Source: Campylobacteraceae bacterium
GTDB taxonomy: Bacteria; Campylobacterota; Campylobacteria; Campylobacterales; Sulfurovaceae
Assembly (NCBI GenBank): GCA_027038275.1
Contig: JALVXC010000087.1
Span: 1 to 42,503, forward strand
DNA: 42,503 nt
Reading direction: 5' to 3'
The notes under the pieces are model-generated. The model did not search any database. It saw nothing but the letters and a program-made list of their open reading frames with translations, and was not told the DNA's origin. Below are positions 23,280 through 30,831 of the stretch, one piece after another (the first letter of the stretch is position 1; every line of letters starts with the position of its first letter). The translations under genes and the position numbers were made by a program.

Positions 23280-23969
23280 ATGAGTAAAATTGCCATTATG
23301 GGTGCTATGCCTGAAGAGATTGCCCCTCTTTTAGAGAGAGTTGAAGATGTAAAAAAAGTAGATTATGCTAAAAATAGTTACTATGAAGCTACCTATAAGG
23401 GAAAAGAGTTGGTTATTGCTTACTCCAAGATAGGTAAAGTATTCTCCTCTTTAACTGCCTCTACACTTATAGAGAAGTTTAGTTGTTCAACACTACTTTT
23501 CTCTGGTGTAGCAGGGGCAATTAATCCTAAACTCAATATTGGTGATTTGATTATTGCTGATAAGTTGTGTCAACATGACCTAGATATCTCTATTTTTGGG
23601 CATGACTTTGGGTATGTACCAGAGGGTGCTAAGTTTGTAGAGTCAGATGAGAAGTTAAGAGAGATAGCAAAAGAGGTTGCCTCTAAAAATAACCTCTCTG
23701 TCATTGAGGGAACTATTGCAACAGGTGACCAATTTGTAGCTTCAACTGAGCGTAAAGAGTTTATATCTAAAAATTTTCAAGCTGATGCTTTAGAGATGGA
23801 GGGTGCAAGTGTTGCTGTGGTTTGTGATGCACTAGATGTTCCCTTCTTTATCTTAAGAGCTATCTCAGATACGGCAAATGATGATGCAGGGGTTGATTTT
23901 GATGAGTTTATGGTTAGCTCTGCAAAAATATCTGCAAATTTTATTTTAGATATAGTTGAGAGTATATAG
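23280..23969 (+). CDS. mtnN: 5'-methylthioadenosine/S-adenosylhomocysteine nucleosidase
   Basis: This enzyme hydrolyses the N-glycosidic bond of MTA and SAH. In Campylobacterota the same enzyme also cleaves 6-amino-6-deoxyfutalosine for menaquinone synthesis. The 229 residues include IAIMGAMPEEIAPLL at the start, LLFSGVAGAINPKLNIGDLI, IATGDQFVAS, LEMEGASVAVVC (catalytic Glu) and LRAISDTANDDAGVDFDEF with the catalytic Asp. MTA is also the by-product of aminopropyl transfer, which fits the polyamine-type genes 1.6 kb downstream. The TtcA-family gene follows after 9 bp. Confidence 0.94.
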   Translation: MSKIAIMGAMPEEIAPLLERVEDVKKVDYAKNSYYEATYKGKELVIAYSKIGKVFSSLTASTLIEKFSCSTLLFSGVAGAINPKLNIGDLIIADKLCQHDLDISIFGHDFGYVPEGAKFVESDEKLREIAKEVASKNNLSVIEGTIATGDQFVASTERKEFISKNFQADALEMEGASVAVVCDALDVPFFILRAISDTANDDAGVDFDEFMVSSAKISANFILDIVESI

Positions 23970-23978
23970 GAAGTAAGA

Positions 23979-24776
23979 TTGAATAGAGCAGTAGAACCCC
24001 AATTAAACATCTCAAAAAAACTCCTACGTGTTGCAGGAAAGACCAATGTCAACTTTAAGTTAATAGGAGAGGGCGACAAGGTCTTAGTAGGGCTAAGTGG
24101 AGGAAAAGACTCTCTAGCACTTATTCATATATTAAAATATATGCAACGCCATGCACCATTTAAGTTTGAGTTTGAAGCTTGTACCATTAACTATGGTATG
24201 CCAGAGGAGAACTATGCTCATTTGGTTGAGCATTGCAAAAAATATAATATAAGACATACTGTTTACAATACAAATATTTATGAAATCTCAAATGAGACAA
24301 TTCGAGAAAACTCCTCTTTTTGTTCCTACTTTTCAAGAATGAGAAGAGGGGCTTTGTATACCTTTGCCCAAGAGAATGGCTTTACCAAAGTAGCACTAGG
24401 ACACCACTTTGATGATGCTGTAGAGAGCTTCTTTATGAATATATTCTATAATGGAACTATGAGAGCTATGTCACCTATCTACAAAACAGAGAGAGGGTTT
24501 CATCTTATTCGTCCACTTATAGAGGCAAGAGAGAAGCAACTTAGAGCCTTTGCTAGAGAGAACAATCTTCAAACCATTGGAGATGAGGCTTGTCCTGCTA
24601 TGTTAAAAGATGTAAAGATGCCCCATGCAAGAGCCTCTACAAAGTTGTGGTTGGAGGGATTAGAGAGAGATAACCCTAGGGTCTTTAAGATGATAAGAGC
24701 ATCGTTTAAACATATTCACGATGACACCTTTTTAGACCCTAAGCGTTGGATTAGAGATGATTATATAAGTACCTGA
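23979..24776 (+). CDS. TtcA-family tRNA thiolation PP-loop ATPase, one Cys ligand replaced
   Basis: A 265-residue PP-loop protein of the TtcA family, which in its classic form thiolates C32 of tRNA using a [4Fe-4S] cluster. The PP-loop LSGGKDSLALIHIL is intact. ALGHHFDDAVESFFMNIFYN and RPLIEAREKQLRAFA match the family. Where TtcA has a CxxC pair (Cys122 and Cys125 in E. coli) this protein has Cys115 but Phe118 (FCSYFSRMRRG); the third ligand may be Cys205 (DEACPAM). Either the cluster is bound differently or the subfamily acts differently. TTG 23979 is the start, with AGGAAG just before it, 9 bp after mtnN. Confidence 0.82.
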   Translation: MNRAVEPQLNISKKLLRVAGKTNVNFKLIGEGDKVLVGLSGGKDSLALIHILKYMQRHAPFKFEFEACTINYGMPEENYAHLVEHCKKYNIRHTVYNTNIYEISNETIRENSSFCSYFSRMRRGALYTFAQENGFTKVALGHHFDDAVESFFMNIFYNGTMRAMSPIYKTERGFHLIRPLIEAREKQLRAFARENNLQTIGDEACPAMLKDVKMPHARASTKLWLEGLERDNPRVFKMIRASFKHIHDDTFLDPKRWIRDDYIST

Positions 24777-24846
24777 CCAATATTATATTCATTTGGAATC
24801 GGAGACTTTTCCAAAATTTTTGAAATTAATTTTGGGTAGGTACTTA
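24766..24846. other. Nested and alternative hairpins between the TtcA-family gene and the DUF350 gene
   Basis: The outer arms TAAGTACCT (24766-24774) and AGGTACTTA (24838-24846) pair perfectly. Inside, CCAAAATT (24811-24818) can pair with AATTTTGG (24828-24835), or, in a competing form, TTTGGAA (24792-24798) with TTCCAAA (24809-24815). The element overlaps the stop codon of the upstream gene and ends 40 bases before the next -10 box. It could be a 3'-end structure, an operator or a switch; no T-run follows. Confidence 0.4.
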
Positions 24847-24886
24847 GTTTAGTTGCTAACCAAGCCCTCCTAAATAAAATTAAAAG

Positions 24887-24892
24887 TATAAT
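24887..24892 (+). promoter_or_regulatory. -10 box of the DUF350-polyamine-DUF4178 operon
   Basis: TATAAT preceded by AAAG, 24 bases before ATG 24917, where AAGGAT is the ribosome-binding site. No further promoter was noticed until after 29892, so the six genes probably share it. Confidence 0.5.
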
Positions 24893-24916
24893 CCTGCAAA
24901 AATTTAAGGATTTTTT

Positions 24917-25129
24917 ATGGAAAAGTTTGATTTATCTGAAATGTTCTCAACACTTATATATGCAGGAGTTGGCATAGCTATTTTCTTTTTTGTCTTGGTG
25001 TTAATTGAGATATTAACAAAATACTCAGTCAACAAAAAGATTGCACAAGAGGGCAATGTAGCTTTGGCGATTGTTTTAGCTTCTATTATTATCGCTTTGG
25101 GTCTTATTATTTCAGCTTCAATACACTAG
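24917..25129 (+). CDS. DUF350 family membrane protein
   Basis: A 70-residue protein with two membrane helices (about 12-33 and 46-67) joined by a short loop, TKYSVNKKIAQEGNVALAIV. The loop motif, with its NxAxAI, and the following helix are characteristic of DUF350. It is a single-unit form; many homologues have two such units. It opens the operon. The next gene's ATG follows its stop codon without a gap, so expression is coupled. DUF350 proteins are known from stress-linked neighbourhoods such as that of YjfL, but their biochemical role is not established. Confidence 0.82.
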   Translation: MEKFDLSEMFSTLIYAGVGIAIFFFVLVLIEILTKYSVNKKIAQEGNVALAIVLASIIIALGLIISASIH

Positions 25130-26650
25130 ATGGAAGGTAAAACTACTCAAGCAAAAGAGATTGCTCTTCTTTTTGGAACATTTATTATTGCTATTTGTGG
25201 GCTGGTCTATGAGCTTTTAGAGGGGACGCTCTCCTCTTATCTTTTGGGGGATTCGGTCTATCACTTCTCTTTGGTGATTGGACTTTTTATGTCCTCTATG
25301 GGAATTGGCTCATGGCTCTCTAGGTTTTTTGAAGAGAATCTTGAAAAAGCATTTATTAGACTACAACTTATTATCGCTTTAGTGGGTGGATTTTCGGCAT
25401 TTATTCTCTTCTTTGCTTTTGCTTTTATAGAAAACTACAATGCCTTTTTGTATCTAATCACCATTTTACTTGGAAGCCTATTGGGGATTGAGATTCCACT
25501 AATAATCCGTATTTTAAAAGAGAGTTTCTCTTTAAAAAGCAATATCTCAAATGTCTTTACTTTAGACTATATTGGTGCGTTGTTTGCATCTTTGCTTTTT
25601 CCTATGGTCTTAGTGCCACAACTAGGACTTATGCAGACCTCATTTCTTTTTGGACTCTTAAATCTGTTTGTTGCCTCAATGAGTTGGTATATCTTTAGAG
25701 ATACTATCTCTAAGCGATATTTGCTCTATATCTCTTTGGTTTTTGTAGTTTTAATATCTGGTTTTTCCTACTCAGCCAAACTTACGACTATTATAGAGAA
25801 CAAACTCTATCGAAATAAGATTATCTACTCTGTGCAGACCCCATACCAAAAGATTGTTGTAACAGGCAATAGCCATAGAACTCAATTTTATATTAATGGA
25901 GCAATTCAGTTTGATACTATTGATGAATACCGATACCATGAATCTTTGGTTCACCCTGCTATGTTGGCTACACCTAGACATGAAAATATTTTGATTATAG
26001 GTGGTGGTGATGGAATGGCTTTAAGAGAGGTGTTAAGGTATGATGATGTAGAGCATGTAACTTTGGTTGACCTTGATAAAGCAATTACAACTCTCTTTAC
26101 AACACACCCTCTGTTGAGTAGATTAAATCATCACTCATATAGCGATAGAAGAGTAAAAGTAGTCAATCAAGATGCTTGGAAATATATTGAGAGTACTAAG
26201 AGTCTATATGATGTAATTATTGTTGATTTGCCTGACCCAAATAACATCTCACTAAGTCGTCTCTATTCACAGAGTTTTTATGAGTTGCTAAAGTCGCATC
26301 TCTCTAAAATGGGGGCTATGGTGACACAAGCTAGTTCACCTCTTTATACTCGTAAAGCCTATTGGTGTATTAAAAAGAGTATGGAGCATACGGGGCTTTA
26401 CATAAAACCCTATCATACTTATGTTCCAAGTTTTGGTGAGTGGGGGTTTGTTTTGGCTTCTCATTTTCCTGTTGATTTAAGCAGATTAAAACCAATGCAT
26501 AAGATGAAATATCTAAACCATGCAAGTTTAACTAGAATGCAACTCTTTGATGTCGATATGAGTGAAGTAGAGGTAAAAGCTAACAAGTTAAGTCAACATG
26601 CACTTATTGACTACTACGATAAAGGTTGGGTAGAGTGGTATGGAAAATAG
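25130..26650 (+). CDS. Membrane-embedded spermidine synthase-like aminopropyltransferase
   Basis: A 506-residue fusion of about seven membrane helices (10-215) to a cytosolic spermidine-synthase-type Rossmann domain (about 225-450). In the soluble part YRYHESLVHPAML, ILIIGGGDGMALREVLRYD, VTLVDLDKAI and IIVDLPDPNNISLSRLYS follow the SpeE order, including the GGGDG nucleotide loop and the DLPDP segment common in membrane-type members. The enzyme is expected to transfer an aminopropyl group from decarboxylated SAM, or a related group, to an amine near the membrane. No SpeD is present in the window. It starts right at the DUF350 stop and overlaps the decarboxylase gene by 11 bp. Confidence 0.88.
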   Translation: MEGKTTQAKEIALLFGTFIIAICGLVYELLEGTLSSYLLGDSVYHFSLVIGLFMSSMGIGSWLSRFFEENLEKAFIRLQLIIALVGGFSAFILFFAFAFIENYNAFLYLITILLGSLLGIEIPLIIRILKESFSLKSNISNVFTLDYIGALFASLLFPMVLVPQLGLMQTSFLFGLLNLFVASMSWYIFRDTISKRYLLYISLVFVVLISGFSYSAKLTTIIENKLYRNKIIYSVQTPYQKIVVTGNSHRTQFYINGAIQFDTIDEYRYHESLVHPAMLATPRHENILIIGGGDGMALREVLRYDDVEHVTLVDLDKAITTLFTTHPLLSRLNHHSYSDRRVKVVNQDAWKYIESTKSLYDVIIVDLPDPNNISLSRLYSQSFYELLKSHLSKMGAMVTQASSPLYTRKAYWCIKKSMEHTGLYIKPYHTYVPSFGEWGFVLASHFPVDLSRLKPMHKMKYLNHASLTRMQLFDVDMSEVEVKANKLSQHALIDYYDKGWVEWYGK

Positions 26651-27695
26651 AACTCCCTATTTTGAACTCAATCTTCAAGCTTTTAAGGGCAATCTTAAAC
26701 GTTTGGAGTATCTGCAACAAGAGGCAAAGGTTAAAATCTTACATACCCTAAAGAGTTTCAATGAACCAAAAGTGTTGCCTTTAATAGGTGAGCAACTCTT
26801 GGGTATGAGTGTTAGTAGTTTAAAGGAGTTAGAGTTAGCCAAAGAGGCAGAGGCAAAGCATATTCATCTCTATTCTCCTGCTTTTAAAGCAGATGAACTC
26901 TCTTTTATGCAAGAGCAGGTAGATACTATCTCATTTAACTCTCTTTCTCAATGGAGAAGATTCTCCTTTGTAACTAAAAGCTCTTTGGGGCTTAGAGTCA
27001 ATCCTAAACTCAATCTGCCCATTCCTAACTACTGTAATCCAAATGTAGAGTACTCTCGTTTGGGGGTTGATTATGTGGAGTTTTTAGAGCAATACAAAAA
27101 GAGTCCTAAAGAGTTTTTAGCTTTAGAGGGGTTGCATTTTCATGCTCTTTTTCAAAGCTCATTTCAAGGATTGTGGCTACTTTTAGAGCATATAGAGAGT
27201 AACTATCAAGAGCTTTTACCTCGACTAAAATGGTTAAACTTAGGAGGAGGACATAACTTTACAGATGACTCTTATGAGGTTAAAGAGTTTGTTAAGAGAG
27301 TTCAAGAGTTTCATAGCCGTTATGAGCATATTGAGCTTATCTTTGAACCTGGGGAGTCGGTTGTTAGCTCTTGTGGTGATTTTGTGACAACAGTTTTAGA
27401 TATTGTTGAGGTTGCAGGTGAAAAGATGGTTATTTTAGATACCTCAACAGAGACCCATCTGCTTGATGTTGCCATTGTCAATAAAAGACTCAAAGTTGAG
27501 GGTACAAGCACAGAGGCTACAGCTTATTTTTACACCTTAACAGGAAACTCTTGTCTGCAAGGAGACTGTATTGGAGAGTATTTCTTTCTTGAACCTTTAA
27601 AAGTTGGCTCTAGGGTTAGATTTAAAGATATGATTGGTTACACTATGGTTAAGATGACTGAGTTTAATGGAATGGAGAAGGCGAAGTTAATATGA
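26640..27695 (+). CDS. NspC-like PLP fold-type III decarboxylase
   Basis: A 351-residue alanine-racemase-fold decarboxylase closest, by motifs, to carboxynorspermidine/carboxyspermidine decarboxylase (NspC). The PLP lysine is Lys38 in ILHTLKSF. The phosphate-binding loop is LNLGGGHNFT, followed by LIFEPGESV and GNSCLQGDCIGEYFF with the conserved Cys and Asp. FHALFQSSFQGLWLLLEHIE fits the His that stacks on PLP. The expected reaction is removal of a carboxyl from a carboxylated polyamine. The usual NspC partner, carboxynorspermidine dehydrogenase, is not seen; instead it is coupled to the aminopropyltransferase by an 11-bp overlap. Its own stop overlaps the first DUF4178 gene (ATGA). Confidence 0.82.
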   Translation: MENRTPYFELNLQAFKGNLKRLEYLQQEAKVKILHTLKSFNEPKVLPLIGEQLLGMSVSSLKELELAKEAEAKHIHLYSPAFKADELSFMQEQVDTISFNSLSQWRRFSFVTKSSLGLRVNPKLNLPIPNYCNPNVEYSRLGVDYVEFLEQYKKSPKEFLALEGLHFHALFQSSFQGLWLLLEHIESNYQELLPRLKWLNLGGGHNFTDDSYEVKEFVKRVQEFHSRYEHIELIFEPGESVVSSCGDFVTTVLDIVEVAGEKMVILDTSTETHLLDVAIVNKRLKVEGTSTEATAYFYTLTGNSCLQGDCIGEYFFLEPLKVGSRVRFKDMIGYTMVKMTEFNGMEKAKLI

Positions 27696-28312
27696 ACAGA
27701 TTAAATTGTCCACAGTGTGGTGATGTTTTAAATATGAACATAAAGTATAGTAAACTAACACGTTGTAACTCTTGTAAAAGTACCATTTTTTTAGAAGATG
27801 ATGCACTAAAAAATTTAGGAAAGATGAACCTCTTAAGTGATGAACCCTCACCTCTAAAGCTACATCAGAAGTTTCGTTATGGTAAGCAGGAGTATCTACC
27901 CATAGGAAAGATTCGTTACGCTTATGAGCTTGGTTTTTGGGAGGAGTGGTTTGTTCTTGATGAAAAACAGAAGCCATATTGGATAAGTGTCGATGAGGGA
28001 AATCTGATTTTAGAGAAGAGCTTTGAGCTACCAAAAAGTGAAATTCAACGACTTATAAAAGAGAGCAGACTTAGTCGTACAGTGACTATTCAAGGTAAAA
28101 GATACCGTGTAACAGAGAGAGATGAGGGAGTCTGCCAAGGGTTTGATGGAGAGCTTCCACGAGCCATTAGGGTTGGTACAAAACTAAACTATCTTCATCT
28201 TTCGTCATTAGAGGAGAACTTACATATTACTCTTGAAGAGGAAGATGGGGAGTATATGGCTTATATTGGTAGTTGGTTAGACATCTATGAGATGGAGTTA
28301 AACAATGGCTAG
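27692..28312 (+). CDS. Zinc-ribbon DUF4178 protein, short form
   Basis: A 206-residue soluble protein. A zinc ribbon lies at the N-terminus (C6-P-Q-C9 and C25-N-S-C28). The DUF4178 domain follows (about 50-200), with YGKQEYLPIGKIRYAY, WEEWFVLDEKQKPYWISVD and a repeated second unit around GKRYRVTERDEGVCQGFDGE. DUF4178 is a beta-rich domain that often sits near SpeE-like and DUF350 genes; its role is unknown, and binding of a ligand or membrane partner is an inference. It overlaps its neighbours by 4 and 8 bp. Confidence 0.8.
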   Translation: MNRLNCPQCGDVLNMNIKYSKLTRCNSCKSTIFLEDDALKNLGKMNLLSDEPSPLKLHQKFRYGKQEYLPIGKIRYAYELGFWEEWFVLDEKQKPYWISVDEGNLILEKSFELPKSEIQRLIKESRLSRTVTIQGKRYRVTERDEGVCQGFDGELPRAIRVGTKLNYLHLSSLEENLHITLEEEDGEYMAYIGSWLDIYEMELNNG

Positions 28313-29711
28313 TCTAAAATCTATTCGGTGTAAATACTGCTCTGCACCAATGCACTTTTACCATGAGAGTCGGCAGATTGAGACGATTACCTGTGAATAT
28401 TGTAACCAAACTCACTCTGTTAAAGAGAACTTTAAAACTCTCTATCGTTATCAAAAAAGTATGAATGGTGTTCGGCGTATTCTTCTTGGAACGGTAGGAA
28501 AGATTAAAAATATAGAGTTTACAATTATTGGTTATGTCATCTATACTAATGGTAAAGCAGAGAGTTTAAATGGGTTAAACTCAAGTGAGTGGTGGATAGA
28601 GTATCAGCTCTACTCTAAAACACATGGTTATGCCTATTTAACCTATGAAGATGGAAGTTACTACTTCTATCATCGTGTTTATGACTTACCTAAACCTCTA
28701 ATGAATCATGCTAAAGAGTTAGACACTATCTATTTTAGAGATAACTCCTTTACTGTAGAGGAGTCTTACAATGCTTATGCCTATTTTGTTGCAGGTACAC
28801 TAACATGGAAAGCAAAAGTAGCAGATAGCTCTTATTGTGTTGATGCCAAGAGTAGTTCAGGTTGGTTTAGTCGAACTAACAATATTCTCTCTTATGAGAG
28901 AAGCAAAACAGAAGAGGAGTATTTTTTAGGTGAACCTATTGAGTCTCTTGATGAGTCATTTCTTAATGGTATAACTACTCTTAAACAACAAAAAAAGAGT
29001 ACAAAAGGTACAAATAGAGTTAAAAAAGAGTCTATGAGTAGAGACTCTAAAAGGCAGTACCTCCTATCTCTTATTAGTCTAATTGCTTTTTTGGTCTCAT
29101 TTGTTGCATTAATACTACTTTTTCAAACAGAAGAGTATAAGATTTTTCAGCAAGATTTTAAGACAACTAAAAAAGAGAGTAATGCAACATTTGAGCTTAA
29201 CAATCTTAATGTAAAACATACTATTCAACTAAAAGCAAATATACTTCTTGGAGAAAAGGTTCATAAAGAGTTAACTATTAGAGAGGCGAACTCTAGCTAT
29301 AACACCTTAGAAAAAGATATTGATATGAGTTCTAAAAATCCTACTAAAACTATCTCTTTTGAGCCTTCAATATGGGGAAAAAAATATCTCTTAACTCTAA
29401 AAGATAAAAATAGTACAGCCAATACAACACTAAAGCTTACCATGACTCAACCTCTGCTTAAACGATATTTTGTTGTGTTGTTAATTGTCAGTATAATAGG
29501 AATTTTCTTAGGTTATCTATTAAAAGATGGAAAAGAGGCTTGGATTACTCTATTGATTGCAACTATACTTGTCTATATTGTTGCTATGTATCCTTCATCA
29601 TTCCTCTTTTTAGGTTTAGTGATGATAGGATATTTTGCTTCAAAATTAGGAGAAAATGGTCTTGTTGGTGCATTCTTTTTCTATGTTTTGATAATTAATA
29701 TACTACTATAA
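28305..29711 (+). CDS. Zinc-ribbon DUF4178 membrane protein, long form
   Basis: A 468-residue protein that begins like its neighbour: a zinc ribbon (C9-K-Y-C12 and C30-E-Y-C33) and a DUF4178 region (about 55-215, with NSSEWWIEYQLYSKTHGYAY and YFVAGTLTWKAKVADSSY). It then has a membrane helix at about 252-272, a region predicted to lie outside the cytoplasm and rich in beta strands (about 275-382), and further membrane helices (388-465). It thus connects the DUF4178 domain to the membrane. It starts 8 bp inside the previous gene and is followed after 10 bp by a small gene. Confidence 0.8.
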   Translation: MASLKSIRCKYCSAPMHFYHESRQIETITCEYCNQTHSVKENFKTLYRYQKSMNGVRRILLGTVGKIKNIEFTIIGYVIYTNGKAESLNGLNSSEWWIEYQLYSKTHGYAYLTYEDGSYYFYHRVYDLPKPLMNHAKELDTIYFRDNSFTVEESYNAYAYFVAGTLTWKAKVADSSYCVDAKSSSGWFSRTNNILSYERSKTEEEYFLGEPIESLDESFLNGITTLKQQKKSTKGTNRVKKESMSRDSKRQYLLSLISLIAFLVSFVALILLFQTEEYKIFQQDFKTTKKESNATFELNNLNVKHTIQLKANILLGEKVHKELTIREANSSYNTLEKDIDMSSKNPTKTISFEPSIWGKKYLLTLKDKNSTANTTLKLTMTQPLLKRYFVVLLIVSIIGIFLGYLLKDGKEAWITLLIATILVYIVAMYPSSFLFLGLVMIGYFASKLGENGLVGAFFFYVLIINILL

Positions 29712-29721
29712 AAGGAAAGAA

Positions 29722-29892
29722 ATGGCACGGTTTTATATAATTTTCTTTACACTTTTGACACTCTTTTCTCTATATGCTACTCTCTATGGCTCTTTTCTTG
29801 ATAAGGTCTCTTATGGAAAGATGCATCATAGTAGTAGAAGTAGTAGTAGCTCTCACTCTTATGGTAATGGTGGGTATAGTTTTGGAAAATAA
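29722..29892 (+). CDS. 56-residue membrane peptide with Ser/His/Gly-rich tail
   Basis: A short gene with AAAGGAAAG just before ATG 29722, 10 bp after the long DUF4178 gene. Residues 2-22 form one hydrophobic helix (or signal peptide) and residues about 35-56 are almost all Ser, His, Gly and Tyr (HHSSRSSSSSHSYGNGGYSF). The ribosome-binding site, operon spacing and strong compositional bias support it as real. The His-rich tail could bind metal ions or polyanions; that is inference. It closes the operon. Confidence 0.65.
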   Translation: MARFYIIFFTLLTLFSLYATLYGSFLDKVSYGKMHHSSRSSSSSHSYGNGGYSFGK

Positions 29893-29929
29893 TAGTGTAT
29901 AATTCATCTATAATTTAAAAAGGAAAAGA

Positions 29930-30229
29930 ATGTCAAATAAAGAAGAACCAAAATTAAAAAAGATTGTCAACGCTGCTGATGGGTTGAGTTTAGGTATCTC
30001 TATGGTAGTTGCTGTACTACTTGGGGTAGGGCTTGGTATACTTATGAAAAACCTATTTAATATACCTTGGCTCTTTTGGCTAGGAGTCTTTTGGGGTGTT
30101 GCAGGTGCTATTTTAAATGTCTATAAAGCTTATGCAAAACAGAAAAAGTCTTTAGATGAGTTAGCAAATGACCCACGTTATCGTTATAAGAAATATAATG
30201 ATTCAAATGATGAGGATGACAAATATTAA
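29930..30229 (+). CDS. AtpZ/AtpI-family membrane protein
   Basis: A 99-residue protein with two membrane helices (about 17-40 and 45-66) and a charged tail ending DSNDEDDKY. The pattern LGISMVVAVLLGVGLGILM followed by PWLFWLGVFWGVAGAILNVY matches AtpZ/AtpI-type proteins, which assist assembly or ion supply of F-type ATPases. No ATPase genes are in the window. AAAAAGGAAAAG precedes ATG 29930, and the stop overlaps the next gene's start (TAATG). Confidence 0.75.
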   Translation: MSNKEEPKLKKIVNAADGLSLGISMVVAVLLGVGLGILMKNLFNIPWLFWLGVFWGVAGAILNVYKAYAKQKKSLDELANDPRYRYKKYNDSNDEDDKY

Positions 30230-30759
30230 TGAAAGAGACAATAGTTGTTTTAGTTATCGTTGATTTGATTATTGCACTGTTAATCTATTTTCTTGGAGCA
30301 GAGCATTGGTTAATTAACTCACAAGTTGCTTTTATCTCTTCTTCTCTTGTTATGTTAGGCTCTATGAAATCTTATAAAAATATGGTCAAACAGCGTCTTG
30401 CAGGGGTTACCTCTGTCTCTACCTATAATGAACGTGATACAATAGATAAGCTTGAAGACCCTTATGACCTATTTGATGATGAACCTAAAAAAGAGGAAGA
30501 AGAGGAGAAAACACTACAAGAGATTGTAAAAGAGGAGAGAGCAAATCTAAAGAAAAACCGTCGCTCTATACTTCAAGCTACAAAAGATGCAAAAGCCTCT
30601 TTTTCTTTTTATCGTTTAGGGGCTTATGCTCTATTAGTTTTTGGATTTTTTTATCTAAATAGCAATCATTTTTTAAAGCTTATGCCATATTTATTTTTTT
30701 TAACTCTTCCTATGTTTGTCATTGTAGTTATCTTAATGAAGCAATCTGATGAAAATTAG
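30229..30759 (+). CDS. Hypothetical membrane protein, partner of the AtpZ-like gene
   Basis: A 176-residue protein with two N-terminal helices (about 4-20 and 27-45), a cytoplasmic charged middle (about 50-120, with the acidic run DDEPKKEEEEEKTLQEIV) and two C-terminal helices (about 130-170). I do not recognise a family name; it is coupled to the AtpZ-like gene by a one-base overlap. The cbpA promoter starts 6 bases after its stop. Confidence 0.65.
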   Translation: MKETIVVLVIVDLIIALLIYFLGAEHWLINSQVAFISSSLVMLGSMKSYKNMVKQRLAGVTSVSTYNERDTIDKLEDPYDLFDDEPKKEEEEEKTLQEIVKEERANLKKNRRSILQATKDAKASFSFYRLGAYALLVFGFFYLNSNHFLKLMPYLFFLTLPMFVIVVILMKQSDEN

Positions 30760-30764
30760 CCAAC

Positions 30765-30799
30765 CTTGATTGACATAGACTAAAAGTTTTTGATATACT
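30765..30799 (+). promoter_or_regulatory. cbpA-hspR promoter with HAIR-like HspR operator
   Basis: TTGACA (30770-30775), 18 bases, TATACT (30794-30799) is a near-consensus promoter, unusual here because most promoters in this window lack a -35. Overlapping it is CTTGATT (30765-30771), seven bases, ACTAAAA (30779-30785), which matches the HspR operator HAIR (CTTGAGT-N7-ACTCAAG) at 11 of 14 positions. HspR bound there would block the -35 box, giving autorepression of the cbpA-hspR operon. Confidence 0.65.
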
Positions 30800-30831
30800 T
30801 TCATTAATATTTCTATTGACAAGGAAAGAGA

